A program made the position numbers and the translations under genes. From positions 1 to 53,806 of the forward strand of contig JAIRVZ010000056.1 in the NCBI GenBank assembly GCA_031253625.1: 53,806 bases of DNA. The letters are read 5' to 3'. The notes under the pieces were generated by a model. The model did no database searches, had not been told where the DNA came from, and saw nothing but the letters and a program-made list of their open reading frames with translations. How positions within the stretch are numbered: the first letter of the stretch is position 1; each line of letters begins with the position of its first letter. Of this stretch, positions 17,386-26,430 are shown in pieces. This stretch comes from Dysgonamonadaceae bacterium (lineage in GTDB: Bacteria; Bacteroidota; Bacteroidia; Bacteroidales; Azobacteroidaceae).

Positions 17386-20055
17386 CTATATTTTGTAAAT
17401 TTCTTTTCTCCTTCTAAAAGCACGTTCTCCTCCTTCCAATATTTCACAACACAATTTTCGAGTCCCTTCATTGTCAATTGAACCTCGTTCTATTATTGAG
17501 GATTTAATGCTTGTACTCTTTAAAGGAATTATTAATTCCGCATCCCCAAGAACTGCTATATTAGGGTTGTGAGTGACAATAATAACTTGTCTATGCTCCT
17601 TTATTATTCGCAGGTTAGCAACAATTGATTTATAAATAAACTCACTATCTAAATTATCTTCCGGCTGGTCTATTAAAAGGGGAACTTTGCTTTTTGATTG
17701 TAATAAAATTGCTAACAAAATAGATTGTTGTTGTCCCAGAGACAATTGATTTAAGGGTCTGTTTATATGCTGCATAGTTCCGGTACTATCCTCAACAGTC
17801 TTTGTAACATATATACCCGGTTTATCATCAAAATCCAAAGAATCAAAATCTTCATAATTATGGCTGTCAGTCGCTTTTAGGAATAAGGCATTTATTTCAT
17901 CATCTGAATACATACGACCTCCTGATTCATCAACGATTTTTTTCATAAAATCAAGGTTTTTTTTTCGTATTGCTTGAGCAAAACCAATGGGAGTAATATT
18001 TTGAGCTAACGCTTCGGATTTCTTTAATAATCGCCATTGAGATAAACTTCTTACGGCTTCTTCAAATGTGGGAGAATATCCTCCTTGCTTATATTTTACA
18101 GATACGAAAAAATTATCTACACTATTTTTCAAGTTTTCATTTGTCATCCTTGCAAAAGCGTAATGATAAGAATAGATTTTATCCTTTATGTCTATTCTTT
18201 TTTTAATAATATCTTCTCTTTCTTTGAGTAGCGTTTTTAGTTCGACTTCTTTTTGCTGTAATAACTTAAGTTTTGTTTGATAAGTAACAACGTCTTTGGT
18301 AATTTGATTTATTTTTCCTAAATCAAAGGGAATGCCTTTATCTTCAAGTTCCTTCTTCTTAGCAGCAATTTTAGTCTGAATCTCATTTTCTTTACTTTTC
18401 CATGTATCCAATTGTGTTTTTAGTTCAGCTATTTTTTGAGATAATTCTGTATTCAGTTCTATTTGTTTAGAAGAAACTATTTCTCCAAATCTTTTCACAA
18501 TTTCTTTTACTTGGATGAAATTATCCTTTCCTACCTTAATCTCATCTCCATTGATTTTTTCAAAATTTTCAAAAATTGTTTTATCAGAAAGAATCTCTTT
18601 ATATTTTTGAACCAAAGCGTTCAAATCTGTAATAATACTGCTGCGTATTTCTTTTTCCCGAATTAATGCTAAATGAAAATTAACTAATTCACTTGCTTTA
18701 TCTTGTTGTAGCTGTCTTAACTTTCCTTCAAGATTGACTTTCATTTTGTTTACTTCTGGAATTTGAGAAACCTCTATTCTTAAAGCTCTCAACTTGCTTT
18801 GGTTTTCGTTTAATAAATCTCTATATGATTTGTCCTCGATATTTGAACTTTCTAAATCTAAAAATGAGTTCAAAAAGTCTATTAAATACTGAGGATTCTT
18901 TTCGCTAAACTGTATTGTCTTGGCTGTTTCTCCTTGTCCATAACTTTCAATCTGCACTTTAGATAATCCATCAGAATCAGATAAATTAACTGTTTCGCCA
19001 TTTTTTTCTCTCAAAAAATCAATAACTTGACCTGTTTCGTCTTCGTATTGTAACAAAATTCTTTCCGGCCAAACTTCGCTATCGACTACATTTAAAACTG
19101 ATTTATTCCCAGAACATTCCCTTAACGATTCAAGCATGGTTGACTTTCCTGCACCACGCCCACCAATAATGCAAGTTAAATTGTTGCTAAAATGAATAGT
19201 TTGTTTGTCAAGCAGACCTCCTTCAATACTCATTCCAACAAAACGAGGTAATTTATCTGGTATAAAATTCTCTATCCTTATTCTGGAATTACTGCTTAAT
19301 AAAGCAATTTTAAAAGCATGAAAGTTAAAAGAGTCTAACTTTATACGAGTAAGTTTCTTTTCTCCACTTGCATTCAATCCAAGCTTGTCTAACGTATGGG
19401 CATCCGAAGACATTAACTTTGGTAAGTCATAATTACTATCAAGGTTTAATGTTTGTCTTCTCTCGCCAATCAACTTTTTTCTGTCATCTGAGCTTTCCGT
19501 GTCGTCATTATCTGTGTATAAGGATATGCTATCTTTAGTGCTGATTTCTAATGCCATTAATGTTTCATGGGTCAGGATTGCAGACATTTTAGGGTCGAAA
19601 CGATTAATTGTTTTCTCAAAACCGGAATCCGATTCAATGTGTGCTAAGACACCTATTCCATTATATTGCCTTGCTAAGTTCAGACAATCAACAATTCCTT
19701 GTGTGCACGTTTGCCTATCCTCTGAAATTGTCAGCTTCCCTCTGAAATTTTTTAATTCTTCATATTTTTCAAAATATAAAAGTAAATGTCCTTGCAATGT
19801 TGATACTTCTATACCAGGAATAACAAGTATATTTTTTCCTTCTGCTTTTTTAATTGCCCTTTTTACGTTTCTATCTTCGTTATGATCTGTAATCGAGATA
19901 ATAGATAACCCTTTTTCTATTGCAGTATCTACAATGTTTTCAGGAGTCATTGTAACATCTGTTACATCATAAGACCCTTCTTCTCCGTAACTATGAATAT
20001 GCAAATCTGCTTTATAAAATTTTGCACCGTTATTTATAGAACTGAAATCAAGCAT
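17386..20055 (-). CDS. PHP phosphoesterase fused to SMC-like AAA ATPase (Ppl/TrlF-like)
   Basis: An 889-aa fusion. Residues 1-240 are a PHP domain: DLHIHS (His19, His21), ISITDHNE, LVIPGIEVST, VLAHIES and MSSDAHT give the metal ligands. An SMC/RecF-like ATPase follows, with Walker A GGRGAGKST (about 298-306), a long coiled coil (roughly 400-650), signature LSLGQQQS, Walker B LLIDQPEDNLD and the His-switch VTHNPN. PHP-ATPase fusions of this kind have been reported as antiphage proteins (Ppl) and are also called TrlF-family ATPases. Here it heads a three-gene operon, which suggests a multi-component version. Confidence 0.8.
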   Translation of the reverse strand: MLDFSSINNGAKFYKADLHIHSYGEEGSYDVTDVTMTPENIVDTAIEKGLSIISITDHNEDRNVKRAIKKAEGKNILVIPGIEVSTLQGHLLLYFEKYEELKNFRGKLTISEDRQTCTQGIVDCLNLARQYNGIGVLAHIESDSGFEKTINRFDPKMSAILTHETLMALEISTKDSISLYTDNDDTESSDDRKKLIGERRQTLNLDSNYDLPKLMSSDAHTLDKLGLNASGEKKLTRIKLDSFNFHAFKIALLSSNSRIRIENFIPDKLPRFVGMSIEGGLLDKQTIHFSNNLTCIIGGRGAGKSTMLESLRECSGNKSVLNVVDSEVWPERILLQYEDETGQVIDFLREKNGETVNLSDSDGLSKVQIESYGQGETAKTIQFSEKNPQYLIDFLNSFLDLESSNIEDKSYRDLLNENQSKLRALRIEVSQIPEVNKMKVNLEGKLRQLQQDKASELVNFHLALIREKEIRSSIITDLNALVQKYKEILSDKTIFENFEKINGDEIKVGKDNFIQVKEIVKRFGEIVSSKQIELNTELSQKIAELKTQLDTWKSKENEIQTKIAAKKKELEDKGIPFDLGKINQITKDVVTYQTKLKLLQQKEVELKTLLKEREDIIKKRIDIKDKIYSYHYAFARMTNENLKNSVDNFFVSVKYKQGGYSPTFEEAVRSLSQWRLLKKSEALAQNITPIGFAQAIRKKNLDFMKKIVDESGGRMYSDDEINALFLKATDSHNYEDFDSLDFDDKPGIYVTKTVEDSTGTMQHINRPLNQLSLGQQQSILLAILLQSKSKVPLLIDQPEDNLDSEFIYKSIVANLRIIKEHRQVIIVTHNPNIAVLGDAELIIPLKSTSIKSSIIERGSIDNEGTRKLCCEILEGGERAFRRRKEIYKI

Positions 20056-20156
20056 AGAATTTTATTTCATAAAAATTAGACAATAATATAATGCCGCGAA
20101 TATACGATTTTATCCTGATTTGCAGAACAATTTAAGTAAATTCTATTCATCTTAAC

Positions 20157-20182
20157 CGCCACAAGCCGCCATCTCGACGCCA
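20157..20182 (+). promoter_or_regulatory. YGCCA array B upstream of mobC
   Basis: CGCCA occurs at 20157, 20167 and 20178 (10- and 11-bp steps); a fourth position near 20188 is degenerate (ACAAC). The first half-site is 75 bp before the -7 element at 20232. The context resembles array C (shared GCCACAA and GCCATC). Confidence 0.7.
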
Positions 20183-20231
20183 CAAACAACCTACACTTCT
20201 TTTACCCTTGTCCGCTCCTTTATCTCATGCC

Positions 20232-20239
20232 TACTTTTG
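20232..20239 (+). promoter_or_regulatory. -7 promoter element for mobC
   Basis: TACTTTTG is a perfect TAnnTTTG, with a TTG at 20208-20210 near the expected -33. It lies downstream of an alternative in-frame start (20227) and so fixes the mobC start at 20266. Confidence 0.65.
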
Positions 20240-20265
20240 CACTTTACTCATTAAAAATCAACATT

Positions 20266-22272
20266 ATGCAACAAGAAGACGATTTACGTGGTTTAGCAAA
20301 GGTCATGGAATTCATGCGAGCCGTCAGCATTTTATTTGTGATTATCCATATTTACTGGTTCTGTTACGGAGCCATCAAAGATTGGAATACTAATATTGGA
20401 GTCGTCGATAAAATCCTGCTAAACTTCAATCGTACCACCGGATTGTTTACTTCTATTCTCTGGACAAAAATTTTTGTTGTCGTATTCCTTGCCTTGTCGT
20501 GTCTCGGTACAAAAGGCGTGAAAGATGAAAAAATTACATGGAAAAAAATCTATACATGCCTCGTTTTCGGGTTTATTTTCTTTTTTCTTAACTGGTGGCT
20601 TTTGTTTCTACCATTCCCACTGGTAGCCAATGCCGGATTTTACATTTTCACAATGACCATTGGTTATATTTTGCTGCTTATGGCTGGGATGTGGATGAGC
20701 CGGATGCTGAAGAACAATCTTTTAGATGATGTGTTCAATACAGAAAACGAATCTTTCATGCAGGAAACACGCTTATTGCAAAACGAGTATTCCGTCAACC
20801 TGCCGACACGTTTCTATTACAAAAAGAAATGGAATGCCGGATGGATAAATATTGTCAATCCATTTCGCGCCTCTATTGTGCTGGGTACACCCGGTTCCGG
20901 TAAAAGTTATGCTGTGGTAAATCAGTTCATCAAACAACAAATAGAGAAAGGATTTACCGGATATATTTACGATTTCAAGTTCCCGGATTTATCAACTATT
21001 GCTTACAACCATTTGTTGAATAACCGCAAGGGATATAAGAAAGTCCCAACCTTTTATGTAATAAACTTTGACGACCCTTCACGTTCGCACCGCTGCAATC
21101 CCATCAATCCCAGTTTCATGAGTGATATTTCGGACGCATACGAGAGTGCATATACAATAATGCTAAACCTGAATAAGACCTGGGTGCAAAAGCAAGGGGA
21201 CTTTTTTGTCGAAAGCCCGATTATCCTCTTTGCGGCTATTATCTGGTATTTGCGGATTTACAAAGACGGAAAGTATTGCACTTTTCCACATGCTATCGAA
21301 TTTTTGAATAAACGATACGAGGATATTTTTCCGATTCTGACCTCATATCCTGAACTTGAAAACTACCTTTCTCCCTTTATGGATGCCTGGTTAGGAGGTG
21401 CAATGGAACAGTTGCAGGGTCAGATAGCTTCCGCTAAAATTCCTTTGTCAAGAATGATAAGTCCTCAGCTTTATTGGGTAATGTCAGGCGATGAATTTAC
21501 GCTCGACATCAACAATCCCGATGAGCCGAAGATTTTGGTTGTTGGCAACAACCCCGACCGCCAAAATATCTATGGAGCCGCGTTGGGTTTGTATAATTCG
21601 CGTATCGTAAAGTTAGTCAATAAAAAAGGTCAACTCAAAAGCAGTATCATCATTGATGAATTACCAACGATTTATTTCAAAGGCTTGGATCACTTGATTG
21701 CCACTGCACGAAGCAACAAGGTTGCCGTATTGTTGGGATTTCAGGATTTCTCGCAGCTAAAGCGCGACTACGGAGACAAAGAAGCTGCCGTAGTGATGAA
21801 TACTGTTGGCAATATCTTCTCCGGTCAGGTAGTAGGCGAAACCGCCAAAACCCTGTCCGAGCGTTTCGGGAAAGTCCTTCAAAAGCGGCAAAGCATGACT
21901 ATTAACCGCAACGATAAATCAACCTCCATTTCTACTCAATTAGACAGTTTGATTCCTGCTTCAAAAATTAGCAACCTAACACAAGGTATATTCGTGGGAG
22001 CGGTCGCTGATAACTTCGATGAACGCATCGAACAGAAGATTTTCCATGCAGAAATCGTAGTCGATAGCGCCAAAGTAGCTGCCGAAACAAAAGCTTACCG
22101 TAAAATACCTGTTATCACTAACTTTATTGATGAACAAGGCAATGACCGGATGAAGGAAATGATTCAGGAGAATTATAACCGTATTAAATCCGAAACCAAA
22201 CAGATTGTCAAAGACGAACTGGAGCGGATTAAAAACGACCCCATGCTGGTTCATCTGTTGCAACAACAGTAA
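20266..22272 (+). CDS. mobC: VirD4/TraG-type coupling protein MobC
   Basis: Type IV coupling protein that hands the relaxase-DNA complex to the mating channel. The 668-aa protein has about four membrane helices in the first 140 residues (for example LVFGFIFFFLNWWLLFLPF), Walker A GTPGSGKS (207-214) and Walker B SIIIDELPTIYF (Asp464-Glu465). This is the VirD4/TraD layout of Bacteroides MobC. The start at 20266 (MQQEDDLRGL) is chosen because the promoter -7 element at 20232-20239 lies downstream of the longer in-frame start. It is separated from mobB by cargo and has its own YGCCA array. Confidence 0.9.
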   Translation: MQQEDDLRGLAKVMEFMRAVSILFVIIHIYWFCYGAIKDWNTNIGVVDKILLNFNRTTGLFTSILWTKIFVVVFLALSCLGTKGVKDEKITWKKIYTCLVFGFIFFFLNWWLLFLPFPLVANAGFYIFTMTIGYILLLMAGMWMSRMLKNNLLDDVFNTENESFMQETRLLQNEYSVNLPTRFYYKKKWNAGWINIVNPFRASIVLGTPGSGKSYAVVNQFIKQQIEKGFTGYIYDFKFPDLSTIAYNHLLNNRKGYKKVPTFYVINFDDPSRSHRCNPINPSFMSDISDAYESAYTIMLNLNKTWVQKQGDFFVESPIILFAAIIWYLRIYKDGKYCTFPHAIEFLNKRYEDIFPILTSYPELENYLSPFMDAWLGGAMEQLQGQIASAKIPLSRMISPQLYWVMSGDEFTLDINNPDEPKILVVGNNPDRQNIYGAALGLYNSRIVKLVNKKGQLKSSIIIDELPTIYFKGLDHLIATARSNKVAVLLGFQDFSQLKRDYGDKEAAVVMNTVGNIFSGQVVGETAKTLSERFGKVLQKRQSMTINRNDKSTSISTQLDSLIPASKISNLTQGIFVGAVADNFDERIEQKIFHAEIVVDSAKVAAETKAYRKIPVITNFIDEQGNDRMKEMIQENYNRIKSETKQIVKDELERIKNDPMLVHLLQQQ

Positions 22273-22286
22273 TAAATAAAACCTTG

Positions 22287-22697
22287 TTATCCTCGTTTAC
22301 GTTTCACTTCTTTTTCATCATCCCTGTCCATTTTGTACTCCATCATCCGTTTCAGTTCATCAAGGAACAGCGTCCGGCTACCGGCACGAGTGCGCATCAC
22401 GCCGTAAGTAGAGAAAAAATTACCCGGTTTCATACCAAACAGCTTGAAGAAGAAGTGTACCAAGGTGGTAATGGATACTTCGCCATTGTTTATGGCTTTG
22501 CTTTCATGCAGCGACATTGCCATTTCCACCAAATCAACCACATCTGCTGTCCACTGCGGATTGAAAGCAGTGTTTTCCTGTTTAGGTGTCTCTTGCGAAT
22601 CGGTTTTGCGCAACCACCCAGGAATGCTCAATTCCGCCAAAATTTGCTTTTCTACAAATTCAATACGCCTGTCAATTAACCGAACAACTTTATCCAT
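22287..22697 (-). CDS. RteC-like regulatory protein (C-terminal domain)
   Basis: A 136-aa protein. The segment VDLVEMAMSLHESKAINNGEVSI onward, ending TRTLFLDELKRMMEYKMDRDDE in a related arrangement, resembles the C-terminal part of RteC. RteC is the tetracycline-induced activator of CTnDOT excision genes. Full RteC is roughly twice as long, so this is a short form or the downstream half of a split gene: its start overlaps the stop of the preceding gene as ATGGATAA. It converges on mobC. Whether it is active is unclear. Confidence 0.55.
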   Translation of the reverse strand: MDKVVRLIDRRIEFVEKQILAELSIPGWLRKTDSQETPKQENTAFNPQWTADVVDLVEMAMSLHESKAINNGEVSITTLVHFFFKLFGMKPGNFFSTYGVMRTRAGSRTLFLDELKRMMEYKMDRDDEKEVKRKRG

Positions 22698-22929
22698 GTA
22701 AGTAGCTACATTTTTTTCCCGATACCTCTGTTAGACTCGCAAGTTCAACGCGGGTATAAACAAGCTCGTTATGGTAGCTTGTCTTATCGGTAAAAGCAGT
22801 TTTTTCCGAAAACAGAAGCATAACAAATTCGTCATATCCGTTTTTCAATACTTTGGCATCCCTATCAATGCCCGACTGTGAAGCTTCCTGCAATGTGAGG
22901 AATAACTTTGTTGAAATGAATTGTTTCAT
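22690..22929 (-). CDS. Small protein of unknown function upstream of the RteC-like gene
   Basis: A 79-aa protein (start MKQFISTKLFLTL). The region GIDRDAKVLKNGYDEFVMLLF and the tail TRVELASLTEVSG look folded, but I do not recognise a family. It overlaps the RteC-like gene by 8 nt. Together the two make about 215 aa, close to a full RteC, so a frameshifted single gene is a possible alternative to two coupled genes. A longer start at 22971 would read into the large hairpin just upstream and is unlikely. Confidence 0.45.
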   Translation of the reverse strand: MKQFISTKLFLTLQEASQSGIDRDAKVLKNGYDEFVMLLFSEKTAFTDKTSYHNELVYTRVELASLTEVSGKKCSYLHG

Positions 22930-22948
22930 AATTATTATTTTAAAATAC

Positions 22949-23018
22949 AAACACAGAAAGCACAGGGGCACAGAGATTTGTAAATTGCAAACTCTGTGTC
23001 CCCGTATCTTCTGTGTTT
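22949..23018. repeat. Large imperfect inverted repeat (about 32-nt arms)
   Basis: The arms 22949-22980 and 22988-23018 are complementary apart from a few mismatches. They share AACACAGAA, GGGGCACAGAG/GGGGACACAGAG and TTTG, with a 7-nt loop. The repeat sits about 20 bp upstream of the small leftward gene at 22929. It could be an attenuator, a protein site or a small repetitive palindrome. Apart from this hairpin and the promoter elements at 23238-23319, I see nothing else in 22930-23364. Confidence 0.65.
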
Positions 23019-23237
23019 AAAATATTAATATGTGATAAGATTTTGTTTCGGTTGGTAAAAATATAAACACAATTAATTCTTTTAAAGTCGTTTTAAGTCA
23101 AAATAATCAAGATTTTACTCAAATATCATAATACAAAACAGGCTTATTAAAGTAATACTCAATATTTGTTTGCTTAAAAATAGGAATACACTTGAAAAGT
23201 GGAAAAACATATTTTTCAACACCTGATTAGTTTTAGC

Positions 23238-23273
23238 TGCCACAAACTGCCATCCGGGCGCCACAAGCTGCCA
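23238..23273 (+). promoter_or_regulatory. YGCCA array C (four half-sites) upstream of DUF3945-topB-helicase
   Basis: TGCCA, TGCCA, CGCCA and TGCCA begin at 23238, 23248, 23259 and 23269: the same 10-11-10 spacing as array A. The first half-site is 74 bp from the -7 element at 23312. Confidence 0.75.
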
Positions 23274-23311
23274 TCTGACCGGAAATCATAAAATTACCCT
23301 CACACTTCCTG

Positions 23312-23319
23312 TAATTTCG
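23312..23319 (+). promoter_or_regulatory. Candidate -7 element for the DUF3945-topB operon
   Basis: TAATTTCG is one mismatch from TAnnTTTG. It is supported mainly by its conserved distance from array C. Confidence 0.45.
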
Positions 23320-23364
23320 TCCCTGCATTAATAGTGATGCAAAACTTCTAAAACAATTATAGTT

Positions 23365-24318
23365 ATGGACGAAAAAATGCAAAACAGCTTTCAACCTATT
23401 GACGAAAGCAAAATCAACTGGAAGCAGGGAGAAAGCTTAGGTATCAACCGGCAAGCGCTTGAAGAAGCCGGGCAACTCAAAGCCATGCTCTACGGGCATA
23501 AATCGCCTGCATTGAATTACCTCTCTTTTACCATTGAAGGAGTCAGTTTCGATACTCATGCACGGCTTTCCCTGAAGGAAATGCCCGATGGCACGTATAA
23601 TTTTCAGCCCCACCCTTATCTCAAATCTCCCGAACTGGATAAGCCTTTCCTTGGTGCAATCCTTTCGGATGAAGATAAGGAAAACCTCAAACAAAGCGGC
23701 AATGCCGGGCGAGTAATTGAACTTGAACCCACTGAAGGAGAAAAAATCCTTGCCTTGGTTTCGCTCGATAAACTTACTAACCGCCTTGAAGCTGTACCGG
23801 TTGATAAACTCAATATCCCGCAGTCGCTCAAAGGCGTAGAATTCTCTCCGGAACAGATAAAAGACCTTAAGGAAGGGAAACAAGTACTTGTCGAAGGCAT
23901 GGTTACAAAAAACAGCCGCGATACGGAAGACCCAAAAAAATTCGACGCATACATACAGTTCAACGCTTCCAAAGGCAGTTTTGACTTTAAGTATGATGGT
24001 CTGGATCGTAACCGTTACAGCCAGGAAAACAAGCAGGAGCAAAAGCCAAGTAGTGAGCAAAAGCAGGTACGCATCCCTGAAAAGTTACTGGGAGTTGAAT
24101 TGACGGAAAAACAGCGAAACGAACTTAAGGCAGACAAAACCATTTATGTCAAGGGTATGATAAAAGAAGGTCAAGACAAACCTTTTAACGCCTACGTGAA
24201 AGTAAATCACGAGGAAGGAAAACTAAAGTTTTACAGGTTTAATCCCGACAATGAGCAGAAGCAAGGCGGCGAAAACAATCGAAAGAAGGTTGATAAAAAA
24301 CAAGGAGTTAAAATATAA
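23365..24318 (+). CDS. DUF3945-domain protein
   Basis: A 317-aa protein with two DUF3945-type repeats in its C-terminal half: one around IPQSLKGVEFSPEQIKDLKEG ... KFDAYIQFN (about 150-215) and one around IPEKLLGVELTEKQRNEL ... PFNAYVKVN (about 240-295). Each combines a helical pair and a short beta segment. The tail is basic and Gln/Lys-rich. These proteins sit next to topoisomerase III genes in many Bacteroidetes ICEs. Their function is unknown; a DNA-processing accessory role is inferred from the operon with topB (7 bp gap) and the methylase-helicase. Confidence 0.8.
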   Translation: MDEKMQNSFQPIDESKINWKQGESLGINRQALEEAGQLKAMLYGHKSPALNYLSFTIEGVSFDTHARLSLKEMPDGTYNFQPHPYLKSPELDKPFLGAILSDEDKENLKQSGNAGRVIELEPTEGEKILALVSLDKLTNRLEAVPVDKLNIPQSLKGVEFSPEQIKDLKEGKQVLVEGMVTKNSRDTEDPKKFDAYIQFNASKGSFDFKYDGLDRNRYSQENKQEQKPSSEQKQVRIPEKLLGVELTEKQRNELKADKTIYVKGMIKEGQDKPFNAYVKVNHEEGKLKFYRFNPDNEQKQGGENNRKKVDKKQGVKI

Positions 24319-24324
24319 CAAGCT

Positions 24325-26421
24325 ATGATAGCCATTATTGCAGAAAAGCCCTCGGTAGCTCGCGAAATTGCAGCCATCGTGGGCGCTTCCCGAAAGGAAG
24401 ACGGTTTTTTACAGGGTAACAATTATATGGTTACATGGGCGTTAGGGCATCTTGTGTGCCCTGCCATGCCCGAAGATTATGGATTTACAGGTTTTGTCAG
24501 GGAAAATCTACCGATAATTCCAACAGATTTTATCCTGAAGCCTCGTCAAATTAATGACGGTAAACAATATAAGCCCGATGCAGGCGCACTCAAACAACTG
24601 AAAATCATCCGGGGTGTGTTTGATGGATGCGATAAAATCATTGTCGCCACCGACGCCGGACGCGAAGGAGAGTTGATTTTCAGGTATATTTATTCCTACC
24701 TTAACTGCCGGAAACCCTTTGAACGCCTTTGGATAAGCAGCTTGACAGACAGGGCAATCAAAGAAGGCTTACAAAACCTGAGACCAGGCGGAGAGTATGA
24801 TAATCTCTATCAGTCCGCCAAGGCAAGAAGCGAGGCGGATTGGTTGATTGGCATCAATGCTTCACAAGCGTTGAGCATCACTGCCGGGAGTGGCGTCTGG
24901 TCGCTTGGACGGGTGCAAACACCCACATTAGCCATGATTTGCAAAAGGTATCTGGAAAATAAGGAATTTGTTCCAAGTACTTATTTCCAGCTGAAAGTAG
25001 AAATCGAAAAATCAGGAATTGGTTTTTCTGCCATCTCGATTGACAAATATGAAAGGAAAGAAACCGGTTTGCAAAAATTGGAAGCGGTTAAACCAGTAAA
25101 TTCTCTGACTGTTCGTAAAATTGAGAAAAAGGACGTAACGGAAGAACCACCTTTATTGTATGATTTAACAACCCTTCAAAAAGAAGCTAATACAAAGCAT
25201 AGTTTTTCAGCGGATAAAACTTTATCCATCGCTCAAAAGCTGTACGAAGCCAAATTGATTACTTATCCCCGGACATCTTCACGCTATATCCCGACAGATG
25301 TCTTCGAGGATATTCCTCATCTTATTTCCAATTTATCCATACATCCGATTTTTGGTATTTATGCCCTGAAAATGGGGAATATGATTCCAAGTATCCGCAG
25401 TGTGGACGATACGAAAATAACCGACCATCATGCTATGATTGTAACTGAAAATGAAGCTAAAAATCTCTCTCTCGACGAGCAAATCATTTATGACATGATT
25501 GTAGGACGTATGTTGGAATCTTTTTCAAGCAAAAGTGTTAAGAAAACTACAAGAGTAGAATTGATTGCTGCCGGTACTGTTTTTGAGGCAAAAGGTTCAT
25601 CCATTTTTCAAATCGGCTGGAAACAGGTTTTTGGCCCTGAAACGGTAGCCGGCTACAACGAAAAAGAAGGGTATTATAAACTTCCCAAATTAGAGGAAGG
25701 CGAGGACATACCTTTTTCTTCAATAGAATTGCTTGAGAAACAAACAAAACCCAAGCCGTTGCACACCGAAGGCTCGCTTTTAGCAGCTATGGAGTCTTGC
25801 GGTAAAGATATTGAAAATGAAGCTGAACGTGAAGCAATAAAGGAATCCGGTATCGGAACACCTGCTACCCGCGCAGCAATCATTGAAACCCTTTTTGCCC
25901 GCGAATATATCCAACGGGAAAAGAAATCTCTTGTGCCAACAAATAAAGGTTTGGTTGTTTATTTAGCAGTAAAAGACAAGAAAATTGCTGATGTTTCAAT
26001 GACCGGCGGATGGGAAGCCGCCCTTTCAAAAATCGGCTCGGGAGAAATGAACGCCGACACTTTCCGTCGTGGTATCGAAGTTTATTCCGCTCAAATCACT
26101 TCTGAACTCCTGGATGCAAAGGTCGAAAACTCGAACAACCGCATTTCTCACGCTTGTCCCAAATGCAAGTCGGGGAAAGTGGTCTTTTATCCCAAAGTTG
26201 CCAAATGCAAGGATGAAAACTGCGGACTGGTCATTTTTAGAACAATAGCAGGCAAGGAACTGAGCGATATCCAACTTGCCTGCCTAATAGAGAAAGGCAG
26301 TACCGGTCTCATCAAAGGATTCAAAGGCAAATTAGGAAAGGTCTTTGATGCTTCCATTGTATTTGACAACGAATTCAAGACCACTTTCGAATTTCCTAAA
26401 AGCAGTAAAAAACGTAAATAA
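24325..26421 (+). CDS. topB: DNA topoisomerase III (TopB-type)
   Basis: Type IA topoisomerase, 698 aa. It has the toprim start MIAIIAEKPSVAREIA (Glu7), the toprim acid motif VATDAGREGELIF, the segment GVWSLGRVQTPTLAMI, and the active-site tyrosine in KLITYPRTSSRY (about Tyr314). A C-terminal zinc-ribbon-like region (ACPKCKSGKVVF...CKDENCG) follows. CTn-encoded topoisomerase III resembles the exc gene of CTnDOT, which is part of the excision operon. Here it likely helps single-strand processing during excision or transfer. Confidence 0.95.
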   Translation: MIAIIAEKPSVAREIAAIVGASRKEDGFLQGNNYMVTWALGHLVCPAMPEDYGFTGFVRENLPIIPTDFILKPRQINDGKQYKPDAGALKQLKIIRGVFDGCDKIIVATDAGREGELIFRYIYSYLNCRKPFERLWISSLTDRAIKEGLQNLRPGGEYDNLYQSAKARSEADWLIGINASQALSITAGSGVWSLGRVQTPTLAMICKRYLENKEFVPSTYFQLKVEIEKSGIGFSAISIDKYERKETGLQKLEAVKPVNSLTVRKIEKKDVTEEPPLLYDLTTLQKEANTKHSFSADKTLSIAQKLYEAKLITYPRTSSRYIPTDVFEDIPHLISNLSIHPIFGIYALKMGNMIPSIRSVDDTKITDHHAMIVTENEAKNLSLDEQIIYDMIVGRMLESFSSKSVKKTTRVELIAAGTVFEAKGSSIFQIGWKQVFGPETVAGYNEKEGYYKLPKLEEGEDIPFSSIELLEKQTKPKPLHTEGSLLAAMESCGKDIENEAEREAIKESGIGTPATRAAIIETLFAREYIQREKKSLVPTNKGLVVYLAVKDKKIADVSMTGGWEAALSKIGSGEMNADTFRRGIEVYSAQITSELLDAKVENSNNRISHACPKCKSGKVVFYPKVAKCKDENCGLVIFRTIAGKELSDIQLACLIEKGSTGLIKGFKGKLGKVFDASIVFDNEFKTTFEFPKSSKKRK

Positions 26422-26430
26422 GGATTGATT

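Noticed and set aside
20227..20265. Longer start for mobC
   Set aside because: A perfect -7 promoter element lies inside the extension, so the start must be downstream.
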